37,352 bases of DNA from Dehalococcoidales bacterium (GCA_028712355.1 JAQTQH010000001.1:73864-111215), one strand, 5' to 3'; shown: positions 17,179 to 27,804, counted from the first letter of the stretch. Numbers and translations: made by a program. The notes: a model not told the origin generated them from the sequence alone.

Positions 17179-17865
17179 GTGGGGCTGATGAAAAAGACGG
17201 TTATCCAGGTTGCGGTGGTAGTAGTGTTGGTGGCGGCGGTTCTCTATGGCGCCAGCCGGTTCACGACACCCCTGACGACGAGAGTGGCGCCGCTGGAAGC
17301 GGTGGAGGTGAGGGAGTACGAAGGAGAAGACCTTTCTTCGGTCTACCAGTTCAGTGAAAATTCCATCCGCGGCGTCCAGAAGGTAGATATTGCCCGCTAC
17401 CGGCTCAACATTGACGGGCTGGTGCAGAATCCGCTCACTTTTACCTATGATGATGTGCTCGAGAACTATCAGCACTATAAAAAAACGGTGATACTGGACT
17501 GCGTGGAAGGGTGGAGCGTCCGAATTCTCTGGGAGGGCGTGCTGGTCAAAGACCTGCTCGCTAAAGCCGGGGTCAAGCCGGAAGCAAAGACCGTTATCTT
17601 CCACGCCTATGATACTTATACCACCTCCTTTCCCATTGAGTATCTCCTGGACAACAACATCATCATGGCGTACAAGATGAACGAGATAACGATGCCGCCG
17701 GAGCGCGGTTATCCCTTCGCGCTGGTCGCCGAGAGCAAGTGGGGCTACAAGTGGATAAAGTGGATTACCCGCATCGAGCTTTCCGATGACGTCAACTATC
17801 AAGGCTTCTGGGAGAGCCGGGGCTATTCCAACAGCGGAGACCTCGATAAAAACTTTTTCGAGTGA
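17179..17865 (+). CDS. molybdopterin-dependent oxidoreductase, sulfite oxidase-like Mo-cofactor domain, membrane-anchored
   Basis: N-terminal TM; YRLNIDGLVQNPLTFTYDDVLENY; VILDCVEGWSVRILWEGVLVKDLL; RGYPFALVAESKWGYKWIKWITRIEL. Confidence 0.85.
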   Translation: MGLMKKTVIQVAVVVVLVAAVLYGASRFTTPLTTRVAPLEAVEVREYEGEDLSSVYQFSENSIRGVQKVDIARYRLNIDGLVQNPLTFTYDDVLENYQHYKKTVILDCVEGWSVRILWEGVLVKDLLAKAGVKPEAKTVIFHAYDTYTTSFPIEYLLDNNIIMAYKMNEITMPPERGYPFALVAESKWGYKWIKWITRIELSDDVNYQGFWESRGYSNSGDLDKNFFE

Positions 17866-17871
17866 TAGGTT

Positions 17872-17900
17872 TTGACATCATCTCTTAAAATTGTTAACCT
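17872..17900 (+). promoter_or_regulatory. putative promoter upstream of membrane protein/glyQS
   Basis: TTGACA, 17-nt spacer, TAACCT. Confidence 0.4.
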
Positions 17901-17933
17901 TTACTGTCTGCGGGAACCGCAGCCGGGAAGAAC

Positions 17934-18428
17934 ATGCCTAGTCAAAGCCTCCGATTCCGCTGGAAATATATCGTACTGCCGCTAGCTGTATTGCTGGTTT
18001 CGCTGGCGATAGCGGTCATTTTTTACGGGCGGCTGCCGGCGGAACTGGCATATAATTTCAAGCCCGGCGCCGCGGATAAAACCGTAAACTGCGGCATTTT
18101 CCTCATCTGGACGCTGACGCCGCAATTAGTCATGGTGCTGATGGGGGTAGCGGTGGTGGCAGTGGTCGCCCGCATCGCCAACCGCCTCAGCCAAGAGACC
18201 AATCTTTACATGACGGAGCGTGCGCTGATGCTGATGGGTAATATTTTCATTCTGCCCCAGCTTATCCTCAGCTTTGCAATGCTGGATGTTTTCCTTTACA
18301 ATCTTTATCAGATTCACCTCATGCCCCTGTGGACTTTCACGCTGGTAGTGATGGTACTGGGGGCGATTTGCCTGGGCGTGTTCTTCATGCAGGCGCTCGG
18401 GCAATTGAGAGTTAAGGAGCGAAAGTAA
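17934..18428 (+). CDS. integral membrane protein, DUF1648-like
   Basis: Four hydrophobic segments; [21 protein letters not shown]; stop overlaps glyQS start (TAATG). Confidence 0.65.
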   Translation: MPSQSLRFRWKYIVLPLAVLLVSLAIAVIFYGRLPAELAYNFKPGAADKTVNCGIFLIWTLTPQLVMVLMGVAVVAVVARIANRLSQETNLYMTERALMLMGNIFILPQLILSFAMLDVFLYNLYQIHLMPLWTFTLVVMVLGAICLGVFFMQALGQLRVKERK

Positions 18429-19789
18429 TGGCGGAACAACCGGGGAAAGTCACTCTGGAGAAGCTCGTTTCGCTAAGCCAGCGGCGCGGCTTCATTTTCC
18501 AGAGCAGCGACATTTATGGCGGAATGGGCAGCTGCTGGGACTACGGTCCCGTCGGCGTGGAACTCAAGCGCAACGTCAAGCAGGCGTGGTGGCGCGCCGT
18601 CGTGCAGGAGCGCGATGATGTCGTCGGAATCGACACCAGCATCCTGATGCACCCGCAGGTGTGGGTCGCCAGCGGACACGTCAAGGAGTTCGCCGACCCC
18701 CTCGTCGAGTGCAAGAGTTGCCACCAGCGCTGGCGCGCCGACCATCTCACGGAGCCGAAATGCCCCTCCTGCGGCGGCGAGCTTACCGAGCCGCGCATGT
18801 TCAACCTCATGTTCAAGACCTTCATGGGTCCGGTCGAGGACGCCGCCAATATCGCCTACCTGCGCCCGGAGACCGCCCAGGGCATGTTCGTCAACTTCGC
18901 CAACGTGCTGAACACCACCCGCAAGCGCCTGCCTTTCGGCATCGCTCAGCAGGGCAAGTCCTTCCGCAACGAGATTACCACCGGCAACTTCATCTTCCGC
19001 AGCCGCGAGTTCGAGCAGATGGAGCTGGAGTTTTTCGTGAAGCCGGGCACTGATGTCGAATGGTTCGAGCACTGGCGCGAGCAGCGCTTCAACTGGTACG
19101 TCAGGCACGGCATTAAAAAGGAAAATTTGCGCCTGCGCGACCACGAGAAAAAAGAGCTGGCGCATTACGCGATTTGCTGCTCCGACGTGGAATATCTTTT
19201 CCCGATGGGCTGGTCGGAGTTGGAAGGCATCGCCGACCGGGGCAGCTATGACCTGACGCAGCATTCGAAGGCGAGCGGCAAATCGCTCAGCTATTTTGAT
19301 GATGAGACCAAGGAGCAGATTGTTCCCTACGTTATCGAGCCTTCGGCGGGCGTCGACCGCTCCGTACTGGCGTTCATGTGCGATGCCTACGACGAGGAGC
19401 CGGATAAAGACGAAATCCGCGTGGTCCTCCATTTCCATCCGGATATAGCGCCCATCAAAATCGCGGTACTGCCGCTCAGCCGCAAGGAAAACCTGGTGCA
19501 GTTCGCCAGGAAAGTCCATGCCGACCTGCGCTCCTGCTGGACGGTGCAGTATGACGACACCCAGAGCATCGGGCGGCGCTACCGCCGGCAGGACGAACTG
19601 GGCACCCCCTTCTGCATCACGGTCGATTTTCAGTCGCTGGAGGACAACCGCGTTACCATCCGCGACCGCGACAGCATGAACCAGATACGCGTGCCGGTCG
19701 CCGTGCTGCGGGACACGATGACCAAGAAGCTCGGCGGCGAGAATATCTTAGTCCTTCCCGAGGGCGGCGAGGTCTGGAAACAGGGGTAA
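18428..19789 (+). CDS. glyQS: glycyl-tRNA synthetase (class II, dimeric type)
   Basis: [70 protein letters not shown]. Confidence 0.97.
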   Translation: MAEQPGKVTLEKLVSLSQRRGFIFQSSDIYGGMGSCWDYGPVGVELKRNVKQAWWRAVVQERDDVVGIDTSILMHPQVWVASGHVKEFADPLVECKSCHQRWRADHLTEPKCPSCGGELTEPRMFNLMFKTFMGPVEDAANIAYLRPETAQGMFVNFANVLNTTRKRLPFGIAQQGKSFRNEITTGNFIFRSREFEQMELEFFVKPGTDVEWFEHWREQRFNWYVRHGIKKENLRLRDHEKKELAHYAICCSDVEYLFPMGWSELEGIADRGSYDLTQHSKASGKSLSYFDDETKEQIVPYVIEPSAGVDRSVLAFMCDAYDEEPDKDEIRVVLHFHPDIAPIKIAVLPLSRKENLVQFARKVHADLRSCWTVQYDDTQSIGRRYRRQDELGTPFCITVDFQSLEDNRVTIRDRDSMNQIRVPVAVLRDTMTKKLGGENILVLPEGGEVWKQG

Positions 19790-19920
19790 AATCCCTCTCC
19801 TGTCTCCCTTTTTTTAAAGGGAGAAGCTACTACCGGGGAGTCTGAGAGGGGCAAGCCCCTCTTCTAATAAATAATTCTCCCCTTCCCTTAATCCCGAAGG
19901 GAAGGGGGTCAGGGGTATAG
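19788..19920. repeat. intergenic palindromic repeat related to 2401-2530
   Basis: CCCTCTCCTGTCTCCC...CTCCCCTTCCCTTAATCCCGAAGGGAAGGGGG. Confidence 0.5.
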
Positions 19921-19932
19921 GTTACTTCTCAA

Positions 19933-21156
19933 ATGAAAATCCTCCATTTTGCTGACCTTCACCTCGGCGTTGAGACCTACGGGCGCACCGACCCGGGTAC
20001 CGGGCTGTCTACCCGCATCCTAGACTGCCTTGCCGCGCTGGACTACCTGGTTGATTACGCTATCGCGGAACACGTTGACCTTGTCCTGTTCTGCGGAGAC
20101 GCCTACAAGACCCGCGAGCCCAACCAGACCCACCAGCGGGAGTTCGCCAAGCGCATCAATAAGCTCTCCGCGGCGAATATCCCCACCCTCCTCCTTACCG
20201 GCAACCACGACCTGCACAACGCGGTGGGCCGCGCCACCTCTACCGAAATTTTTGATACGCTGGCGGTCAAGAATATTCATGTCGCCAACAAGCCGGACAT
20301 TTATCAAATCCCCACGGCGAGCGGCACCGTCCAGATTGCCGCTCTGCCCTGGCTGCGGCGGAGCGTTCTCATCGGCAAAGAGGAAACCAAAAACCTGACA
20401 CTGGAACAGCTTAACCGCCGCGCCGAGGAGATTCTCACCGGCATTGTCGCGAGCCACGCTGCGAAACTTGACCCTTCGCTCCCAGCCGTCCTCGCCGCGC
20501 ACGTGTGGGTCACCGGGGGGCAGGCGGGTACCGAAAAGAATATGACCATCGGGCAAGAACACACCCTGCTGCTGAGCAACGTCGCTCTTTCTGCCTTCGA
20601 TTACGTGGCGCTGGGACATCTGCACCGCCATCAGATACTTAAGGAAAAGCCGCCGGTGGTCTATGCAGGTAGCCTGTACCGTCTCGACTTCGGCGACGAA
20701 AAGGATGAAAAGGGTTTTTATATTGTGGAGATCGACCCGGCGCAGCGACAGACCAGAGCCGAATTTCACCCGGTGCCCGATCGTCGTTTCCTGACTATCA
20801 ATGTTGCAATTGCCGCCGACGAAGCCGACCCCACCGCCGCCGTGCTGCGCGCCGTTGCCGAAAAGGGCAACAACGTGAAAGATTCCATCTTACGGCTGAA
20901 CATTACCCTGCCCGCCTCGCTGGAAGGGCAACTGCGGGATAATGAGATAAGAAGCGCGCTGAAAGATGCCCACTATGCCGCCGTGGCGCGGGAGGTACAG
21001 CGGGAGGTTCGGGCGCGGCTGGGCAACTTTACCGCCGAGGAACTAACGCCCCTTGAGGCATTACAAAAATACCTCGAAGCTAAGAGCGTGCCGCCGGAAC
21101 GGGCGAAGGTCCTGCTGGAATACGGCGAGAAGCTGATTGGCGGGCAGAAAAGTTAG
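19933..21156 (+). CDS. sbcD: exonuclease SbcCD subunit D / Mre11-type nuclease
   Basis: MKILHFADLHLGVETYGR; LVLFCGDAYKTREPNQTHQREFAKRI; LLLTGNHDLHN; DYVALGHLHRHQ; YAGSLYRLDFGDEKDEKGF. Confidence 0.94.
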   Translation: MKILHFADLHLGVETYGRTDPGTGLSTRILDCLAALDYLVDYAIAEHVDLVLFCGDAYKTREPNQTHQREFAKRINKLSAANIPTLLLTGNHDLHNAVGRATSTEIFDTLAVKNIHVANKPDIYQIPTASGTVQIAALPWLRRSVLIGKEETKNLTLEQLNRRAEEILTGIVASHAAKLDPSLPAVLAAHVWVTGGQAGTEKNMTIGQEHTLLLSNVALSAFDYVALGHLHRHQILKEKPPVVYAGSLYRLDFGDEKDEKGFYIVEIDPAQRQTRAEFHPVPDRRFLTINVAIAADEADPTAAVLRAVAEKGNNVKDSILRLNITLPASLEGQLRDNEIRSALKDAHYAAVAREVQREVRARLGNFTAEELTPLEALQKYLEAKSVPPERAKVLLEYGEKLIGGQKS

Positions 21157-21166
21157 GTTATCTTAA

Positions 21167-21856
21167 TTATTCTATTTTATCTCTCTTCTCTAAATTGTGT
21201 CGCGCGCAGAGCAATTGAATATTCTCAGCTATTAAAGAGGAACCACCCTTTGAGTATGGGATTATATGATCAAAGTGGAGATTATCTTTGCTCCCGCACT
21301 TGATGCATTGCCCTTTATCCCTCTTCCATACTTCTAGTTTTACAGAAGCGGGAATGATGCGGTCGTGGCTTATATCCTCTTGTTCGGTAAGTTGATTACT
21401 AACGTCCTCTATCAATTCTAACTTAAATTTGAAGACCTTTCGAGACCTGCCTTGTTCTTGAAATGCATCAATTAACCTGAATAGTCCATTATAAGTCCAA
21501 ATGCCAGGACGAATCTTCTCGTAAACCTTTACTACTTCTGCATGCCCAATACCTTTCTTGAATTTGTGGGCAGCTTCATAGAACAAACCGTTCTGAGTTA
21601 ATGTCCCTAGTGGGTTTCTCATTGGTTGGTCCATTGATTTTGGATCAGGAGAACCAAAATTCTTAGCTATATCATGCCCTTCATAAATTAATATCTTGCC
21701 AGATTCTTCAATTCTATCCGCGTATGGAGCACCTGGACGTAAGCTCATAAGAATCACACTGTATTTGTTATTTAATCGGAAGTTCATCCCCCGCTGTAAA
21801 TTGACACCTTCCGCGATGCACATTTCTGGATAAGATATAATTTGTCCTGGTTTCAT
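21167..21856 (-). CDS. SRA/YDG-like domain plus HNH endonuclease (putative modification-dependent, type IV restriction protein)
   Basis: C-term CIKCGSKDNLHFDHIIPYSKGGSSLIAENIQLLCARHNLEKRDK is HNH; N-term ADRIEESGKILIYEGHD...SMDQPMRNPLGTL...EKIRPGIWTYNGLFRLID is SRA-like. Confidence 0.75.
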   Translation of the reverse strand: MKPGQIISYPEMCIAEGVNLQRGMNFRLNNKYSVILMSLRPGAPYADRIEESGKILIYEGHDIAKNFGSPDPKSMDQPMRNPLGTLTQNGLFYEAAHKFKKGIGHAEVVKVYEKIRPGIWTYNGLFRLIDAFQEQGRSRKVFKFKLELIEDVSNQLTEQEDISHDRIIPASVKLEVWKRDKGQCIKCGSKDNLHFDHIIPYSKGGSSLIAENIQLLCARHNLEKRDKIE

Positions 21857-21981
21857 CGTCTAATAATCCTCATGCAAAAAGAATATAGCATGTGTGTTAA
21901 GTAGATGCAATTCTTAATTTAAATTGATTTCCTGTTAAGCAAGCCTTTATAATTTAAACAGACCTTCTAGCAGGAGTCCTT

Positions 21982-22350
21982 ATGCCCCTGTATGAATACT
22001 GGTGCCCCAACTGCAAACGCAAATTCACCGTCTACCTCGCCGCGTTCGATAGCCCCGTGCCGCCCTGCCCCCAATGCGGCAAAAACGGGCTGGAGCGGCG
22101 TTTCTCTACTTTTTCCATGACCAGATCTTATAAAGACGTCTATGACGGCATCCTCGGCGACAGTAAGCTTAAGAAGGGTATGCTGCACAACGAACCGCAG
22201 GCGCTTGCGGAATGGAACAAGCGGATGGGCGGCGGCGAAAAGCCGGCTCCTGAATACGAAGAGATGGTGGGGCGGCTGGAACACGGGGAAATGCCCAAAG
22301 AAATTACCGAGAAGCCTAAAGGCAAGAAGCCCCGGAAGAAATCCAAGTAG
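21982..22350 (+). CDS. FmdB family zinc ribbon protein
   Basis: MPLYEYWCPNCKRKFTVYLAAFDSPVPPCPQCGKNGLERRFSTF. Confidence 0.9.
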   Translation: MPLYEYWCPNCKRKFTVYLAAFDSPVPPCPQCGKNGLERRFSTFSMTRSYKDVYDGILGDSKLKKGMLHNEPQALAEWNKRMGGGEKPAPEYEEMVGRLEHGEMPKEITEKPKGKKPRKKSK

Positions 22351-22355
22351 TTTTT

Positions 22356-22451
22356 TGTCATTGCGAGACCATCCCGATAAAGTCGGGAGGCGAAGCAATC
22401 CCATACGAAGTCAAAGGAGATTGCTTCGCCGCTATGACTCCTCACACTGAC
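22356..22451. repeat. palindromic intergenic repeat, TGTCATTGCGAG family
   Basis: TGTCATTGCGAGACCATCCCG...GGAGGCGAAGCAATCCC...GGAGATTGCTTCGCC. Confidence 0.8.
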
Positions 22452-22463
22452 GAGTTCTATTTT

Positions 22464-23396
22464 TTACTTCGGCTTCTTTATCTTGAATGAGAAGAGCGGC
22501 TCATTGTCCTTGATGACGCGGGTCTGTGCCTGCATCGCCTCACGCAGGTACCTGGGCAGCGAGAAAATCCCCTGGTGCGTAGTCCCGTCATAAAAGCGCA
22601 GCCCGGTGATACCCCGTTCCGCGATACGATGGTCAATTTCCTCTTTGGAAAGCTGTGCCGGACTGAGCTTCATCGAGGCAGTCGTCAGGCCCCAGGGACC
22701 ACCGTAGCCGGGCACCGCGACGACGTAGGGGCAAACACTGGCAAAGGCGCTGCGCAGAGTATTGGCGACCGAGGTGAAATTGAGCAGCTCGGTAAGCATC
22801 GCCGAGCCGGACTGCACACTGATGATGCCGTTCGCGGTAAGTTTGCCCAGCAGCATCCGGTAGAACTCCTGCGTATAGAGCAAATAAGCGGGGCCCTCAT
22901 CCAGCGGGTCGGGCAGGTCGATGATGATGACATCGTATTTTCTTGTGCTTTTCTCCAGAAAGGCGCGGGCGTCCTCGTGATAGACTTCCGTGCGGGGGTC
23001 TTCAAAAGCGCCGGCGGCGTGCTCCGGCAGGTACTTCTTGCTGAGGGCGACCACCTCTTCATCGATATCCACCATTACCGCTTTCTTGACGGTGCGGTAT
23101 TTCAAGACCTCGCGCAGGATAGCGCCTTCGCCGCCGCCGACGACAAAGACCGCCTCCGGTTTGGGGTGGGCGAGCATGGGCGGGTGCACCAACCCCTCGT
23201 GGTAGATGAATTCGTCCGCTTCGCTCGACTGGATTTTGTTATCCAGCACGAGGGTTTTGCCGTAATTCGGGCTGTGTAAAATCTGGACGCTCTGGTACTT
23301 CGTACGTCCCGAATAGAGCACCTCATCATAGCGATGCAACTGGGCGAAATTCAGGCTTATTCTATCCTGGAACCATTTTTCCTGTTCGTTAGACAT
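22464..23396 (-). CDS. speE: spermidine synthase (polyamine aminopropyltransferase)
   Basis: SVQILHSPNYGKTLVLDNKIQSSEADEFIYHEGLVHPPMLAHPKPEAVFVVGGGEGAILREVLKY. Confidence 0.95.
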   Translation of the reverse strand: MSNEQEKWFQDRISLNFAQLHRYDEVLYSGRTKYQSVQILHSPNYGKTLVLDNKIQSSEADEFIYHEGLVHPPMLAHPKPEAVFVVGGGEGAILREVLKYRTVKKAVMVDIDEEVVALSKKYLPEHAAGAFEDPRTEVYHEDARAFLEKSTRKYDVIIIDLPDPLDEGPAYLLYTQEFYRMLLGKLTANGIISVQSGSAMLTELLNFTSVANTLRSAFASVCPYVVAVPGYGGPWGLTTASMKLSPAQLSKEEIDHRIAERGITGLRFYDGTTHQGIFSLPRYLREAMQAQTRVIKDNEPLFSFKIKKPK

Positions 23397-23484
23397 GCTT
23401 ATTTATCCTTTCGATATATAAATGGGGAACACCAAATTAAAGCGGGCAAGAAGCATGACCGCGCCGGGGAAACGATAATTCTGG

Positions 23485-23856
23485 CTACCTGCTGCAAACG
23501 GGAGAGTTAAGCAGAATCCCTCTCTGGACTTCGATGATTGAGTGGTTTTTCGCGCCGAGTCTTTCTATCATGACTTCCACCGCCTTCTCAGGCTGGACAG
23601 ATTTCCCGCAGGTAAAAACATCGACAGCGGCATAGTCATACTCCGGCCAGGTATGGATGGACATGTGAGATTCGGCAATAATGACGACTCCGCTGACGCC
23701 CTGGGGATTGAAGGAGTGGAATGATTCGCCCATGACGGTCGCGCCGGACTCTTTCGCTGCCGCCAACAGGGCTTCTCTGAGAAAGCCCAAGTCATTCAAG
23801 ACACCACTTTTGCAGTTTTTCAACTCCAACAGTAAATGTCTACCTAATGCATTCAA
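23485..23856 (-). CDS. speD: S-adenosylmethionine decarboxylase proenzyme
   Basis: VVIIAESHMSIHTWPEYDYAAVDVFTCG (cleavage site E-S-H); TTG start with GGAGGG RBS. Confidence 0.95.
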   Translation of the reverse strand: MNALGRHLLLELKNCKSGVLNDLGFLREALLAAAKESGATVMGESFHSFNPQGVSGVVIIAESHMSIHTWPEYDYAAVDVFTCGKSVQPEKAVEVMIERLGAKNHSIIEVQRGILLNSPVCSR

Positions 23857-23971
23857 CCACCTGCCCTCCTTTTTAGGTGATGGCTGTACCGTACTGCACC
23901 CAGCACAAATTTAATTTTATAATAATACGGCATCTTTAATCAATATATATATATTTTCCGCCAAAGGAAAA

Positions 23972-23986
23972 GCCCCCGGCGGGGGC
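23972..23986 (-). terminator. intrinsic terminator downstream of 24024-24857
   Basis: Minus strand GCCCCC-GCC-GGGGGC followed by TTTT. Confidence 0.65.
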
Positions 23987-24023
23987 CCCTCTGTTTTCGT
24001 ATTAAATTGAGGCAGGTCCTCCA

Positions 24024-24857
24024 TTAACCGACCGCCCATTCGTCAATTATTTTAACATTCAGATATTGCTGGATCAACGCTGCTACCCGGTCGATTTTGC
24101 CGGCCGGATGAAACCTGGCTTTGTCCAGCATATCTTCGATAGCATTAATAATTTCTTCGGTACCCTTCTCGGAAGCGATGACCGGGACGCCTTTGCGGTT
24201 TGCCTTTATCATGACGTTAGAGATGGGGGGGGTCCTGCTCCCGCTGAGAACCAGACACCTCATCGATGTCTCCAGCGCCGCCAGCTGCATGTCCGCACGG
24301 TCGTTGCGGAGGACCGCCGCCTTGTTCTCTTTACGCCCGAAATAATCCGGCCCGGAATCCACCACCAGCGCGCCCAGCATGATATTCTCAATCAGAGCAT
24401 CCGTCTTTTCAGCAGCATTAAGTACGCTGCCTCCGATACCCTGCGCCACCTCGCCGGCGGTAAGAGCCGCCACAGCCCGGTCTTCCGGGAGCGCCCCTAA
24501 AAATTTGATGCCTGCCTTTTCACAAAAGACGGCGGCTTCCTCACGGGCGCGATTGAGCTGGCTCAACGGCACTTTATTGATAACCAGTCCTGCCGGATTA
24601 TCTTGAAAACCGTTGAGGCTCGCGGCCGGTTTGAGCGCCGGTCTACCCGCATAAGGAGCTACGATGATTACCTTTGCTTTTGCATCAAGGGCAGCATCAT
24701 AGACGGCTTTGCTGGGAGCGTCTTCCGGGGTCGCACCCAGGGTCCTTTCTTCGATAGTAACGCTCTTGCCCTGCGACTCGAAGCGCTTGCCCAGGCCGGC
24801 ACCAATGGCAGTTTTACCGGCACCTGCTTCAGCGGAGACAATCAATAGAGCGATCAA
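24024..24857 (-). CDS. P-loop/DRTGG domain protein (BioD-like, phosphotransacetylase N-terminal-like)
   Basis: ALLIVSAEAGAGKTAIGAGLGKRFESQGKSV; LGALPEDRAVAALTAGEVAQGIGG; VVDSGPDYFGRKENKAAVLRNDRADMQLAALET. Confidence 0.75.
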   Translation of the reverse strand: MIALLIVSAEAGAGKTAIGAGLGKRFESQGKSVTIEERTLGATPEDAPSKAVYDAALDAKAKVIIVAPYAGRPALKPAASLNGFQDNPAGLVINKVPLSQLNRAREEAAVFCEKAGIKFLGALPEDRAVAALTAGEVAQGIGGSVLNAAEKTDALIENIMLGALVVDSGPDYFGRKENKAAVLRNDRADMQLAALETSMRCLVLSGSRTPPISNVMIKANRKGVPVIASEKGTEEIINAIEDMLDKARFHPAGKIDRVAALIQQYLNVKIIDEWAVG

Positions 24858-24897
24858 ACACTACCCCCTGCTGAGGAATTAAGTCTATTATAAACCC

Positions 24898-25740
24898 TCA
24901 TAAGTCTTTGGTAAAGAGACGCATATTCACTACCCTCTCAATGCCGGCCAAATCGCGAAAGACTTTAACCTGCGCCTGCGGATAAAGGCTCTTTAATAGC
25001 GCGACGACATTTTGCGCCTGTCCCATGCCTACTTCCAGCAGCAGGCAGCCCTCTGGGCTTAGCTTCTCCCCCACCTGATGGCAAAGCGCAGTTATCTTGT
25101 CCAGCCCTTCGCTCCCGCCATCCAGAGCGATGCGCGGCTCGGCGGAAAGCCGGGGTAACTCGGACTTCCGGACATAAGGCAGGTTCGCCACGATAAGGTC
25201 AACGAGGCTGGACAGGGGATCGAGCAGGTCGCCCAGAAGCAAGACCATGCGCTCTATGACGCCGTGTTCGCGCCGGTTACGTCCGGCTACTTCCAGCGCC
25301 GCCGCCGAGGCATCGGTGGCATAGACCGTTACGCCAGGCAATTCCTTCGCCAGGGTGACGGCAATCGCGCCGCTGCCGGTGCCGATATCGGCAATAGTAG
25401 TGAAAGCTTGGCGGCGCACCAGCTCAATTGCCTTTTCCACAAGCAGTTCGGTCTCGGGACGCGGGATAAGCACCCGTGAATCGACGTAAAAATCGCGCCC
25501 GTAGAACTCGCGCCGCCCCGTGAGATAAGCGGATGGCTCGCCCCGGATACGGCGCTGAACCAGTTGCCGGTAGATGTGGATTTGCTCTGCGGTTAGCTCG
25601 CGGTCAAAGTCTAAATACAGCTCTACCGGATTTATGCCAAGAACATGTCTCAGGAGCAGGTTGCTTTCCAGTACGGCTTCTTCAATACGGGCGGTAGTAA
25701 GGGCTTCCCGGGCTTGCGCCAGGGCTTCCTTTACTTTCAC
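24898..25740 (-). CDS. prmC: peptide chain release factor N(5)-glutamine methyltransferase
   Basis: [60 protein letters not shown]. Confidence 0.95.
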   Translation of the reverse strand: MKVKEALAQAREALTTARIEEAVLESNLLLRHVLGINPVELYLDFDRELTAEQIHIYRQLVQRRIRGEPSAYLTGRREFYGRDFYVDSRVLIPRPETELLVEKAIELVRRQAFTTIADIGTGSGAIAVTLAKELPGVTVYATDASAAALEVAGRNRREHGVIERMVLLLGDLLDPLSSLVDLIVANLPYVRKSELPRLSAEPRIALDGGSEGLDKITALCHQVGEKLSPEGCLLLEVGMGQAQNVVALLKSLYPQAQVKVFRDLAGIERVVNMRLFTKDL

Positions 25741-26816
25741 ACCAGCTGCGCCTCAAGCTGCTTGGCCTGATCGCTGGTCGCGAGGGCGTCAATCAGCTCA
25801 TCGAGGTCGCCCGCCATGATACGAGGCAGGTTGTGAAGGCTTAAGCCTATGCGGTGGTCGGAAAGGCGGTCCTGGGGGAAATTGTAGGTGCGTATCTTTT
25901 CGGCGCGTTCCCCGGAGCCCACCTGGGCACGGCGGTCTTCCGTGACTTTCTCACCCTGCTCGCGCTGCTGCAAGTCGAGCAGGCGGGCGCGCAGTATCGC
26001 GAAAGCCTTGACCTTGTTCTGGAGCTGCGACCGTTCGTCCTGACAGGCGACGACCAGCCCCGTGGGCAGATGAGTGATGCGCACCGCGCTGGCGACCTTG
26101 TTAACATTTTGCCCGCCGGCACCGCTGCTGTGATAGATATCAATCCTGAGGTCCTTGGGGTTGATGGACACATCGACCTCTTCCGCCTCCGGAAGGACGG
26201 CTACGGTAGCCGTGGACGTATGGAGGCGCCCCGAGGCTTCGGTGACCGGGACACGCTGCACGCGGTGGACACCTCTTTCGTACTTGAAGCGGCTGAAGGC
26301 GCCCTTACCCTTCACTTCAAAAATGATTTCCTTGAAGCCCCCGGCGCTGCCTTCACTGGTGCTGAGGATATCCATTTTCCAGCCTCTGCTCTGGGCATAG
26401 CGGCTGTACATGCGGAAGAGGTCGGCGGCGAAGAGCGCCGCTTCATCACCCCCCGTCCCCGCCCGGATTTCCATGATGATGTCCTTTTCATCATTAGGGT
26501 CTTTGGGTAAAAGAGCCACCTTGATTTTCTGACGCAATTCTTCAATGCGCGCGGTCAGACTCTTGATTTCTTCCTCGGCGAGGGCGCGCATATCACTGTC
26601 CAGGCTGCTGTCCAGCATGGACCTGGTGTCTTCCAGAGATTTGGCGGCAGAGCGGTATTCACGGTTGAGGCGTACCAGCTCTTCAATACCGGCGCGTTCC
26701 CGGGCGAGGGTTTGCAGGCGCTTGATATCCGTAGAGACCTCGGGCTGCGCCATCTCCCGGTCAATCTGTTCGTAACGCTGTTCAATTTTCCCCAGGTGTT
26801 CCCACATCTCCGGCAT
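25737..26816 (-). CDS. prfA: peptide chain release factor 1
   Basis: [54 protein letters not shown] (GGQ); [18 protein letters not shown]; overlaps prmC start. Confidence 0.97.
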   Translation of the reverse strand: MPEMWEHLGKIEQRYEQIDREMAQPEVSTDIKRLQTLARERAGIEELVRLNREYRSAAKSLEDTRSMLDSSLDSDMRALAEEEIKSLTARIEELRQKIKVALLPKDPNDEKDIIMEIRAGTGGDEAALFAADLFRMYSRYAQSRGWKMDILSTSEGSAGGFKEIIFEVKGKGAFSRFKYERGVHRVQRVPVTEASGRLHTSTATVAVLPEAEEVDVSINPKDLRIDIYHSSGAGGQNVNKVASAVRITHLPTGLVVACQDERSQLQNKVKAFAILRARLLDLQQREQGEKVTEDRRAQVGSGERAEKIRTYNFPQDRLSDHRIGLSLHNLPRIMAGDLDELIDALATSDQAKQLEAQLV

Positions 26817-26888
26817 GATACTGATATTATATAACAGCCTGGAGATACACTCAAAGAAGTTGCCTTTTATTTAATCGTGGTTGTAGCA

Positions 26889-27060
26889 TCATTGCGAGAC
26901 CATCCTGCAAAGGAAGAAGGCAAAGCAATCTCTTGTGTTTATCATTCCCGCTTAGCGGGAATCCGGCAAAGGCGGGGCACGCGGGATTCTCGGGCTTGGC
27001 CCGAGAATGACAATGAGATTGTTGGGATTGCTACGCCGTTCTGACTCCCCGCAATGAGAC
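26889..27060. repeat. TCATTGCGAG-family palindromic repeat carrying an inserted second repeat
   Basis: Outer TCATTGCGAGACC...GCAATCTC and GGGATTGCT...CCCCGCAATGAGAC; inner 26942-27010 TCATTCCCGCTTAGCGGGAATCC...GGGATTCTCGGGCTTGGCCCGAGAATGA. Confidence 0.75.
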
Positions 27061-27113
27061 TGCTTTGGTTAAAAAAAGATGGCACTTGGCAAAAGGTACG
27101 GTATTAAGCTAGT

Positions 27114-27770
27114 ATGGTATTTGAGATGTCTGAAATTAAACCCGGGGGAACCCCGCAAACGCCGCCCGACCGCCGACAGCGCTTGGCGATTCTGATTTCC
27201 AATATTTTCAGCCCCTTTTTCATCAGCGTTGCCCTGGTCTTCCTGGTCGCACTGCGCTCAACGCGCGACACCATTGACGCGCTCAGGTGGTCCCTGGTGG
27301 CGCTGGCATTGAGTATACTGCCCATTTTTATCACCATCCTGTACCTGGTGCGCAGCGAGAGACTGGAAAGCATGTTCATCAACGTCCGGCGCCAGCGGCA
27401 CCGGATTTACCTTCTTTCGGGCTTATGTGCCGCGGCATCCTGCGTCATACTTTTCCTGCTTGAAGCACCGCTGCCCATCGTAGTATCGTTCCTGGCGGCG
27501 CTTACCACCATCCTGGTCTTCGGCGGCATCAACATCTGGTGGAAGATAAGCGTGCACACCGCTTTTGCCGCCTCATCGATAACCGTCCTGATACTGCTTT
27601 ATGGATATATCGCGGCGGTAGCACTGGTGCTGCTGCCGGCAATCGGATGGTCCCGTATAGAACTGGAACACCACTCTCCTTTGCAGGTCGCCGCCGGCGC
27701 CATCCTGGCCGCGGGGATTACCGTCGGCGTATTCTCCCTCTTCGGCATGACCGGCGCGATTACTGCCTGA
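27114..27770 (+). CDS. PAP2 (phosphatidic acid phosphatase)-like membrane protein
   Basis: Hydrophobic; WWKISVHTAFAASSITVL and GWSRIELEHHSPLQVAAGAILA resemble PAP2 motifs; exact start uncertain (27114 or 27126). Confidence 0.65.
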   Translation: MVFEMSEIKPGGTPQTPPDRRQRLAILISNIFSPFFISVALVFLVALRSTRDTIDALRWSLVALALSILPIFITILYLVRSERLESMFINVRRQRHRIYLLSGLCAAASCVILFLLEAPLPIVVSFLAALTTILVFGGINIWWKISVHTAFAASSITVLILLYGYIAAVALVLLPAIGWSRIELEHHSPLQVAAGAILAAGITVGVFSLFGMTGAITA

Positions 27771-27804
27771 ACCACTTCTGCAAGACAACACGCCAGGCTT
27801 TGCT

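Noticed and set aside
18473-19519. 348-aa minus-strand ORF opposite glyQS
   Set aside because: Shadow ORF; the + strand is unambiguous glycyl-tRNA synthetase
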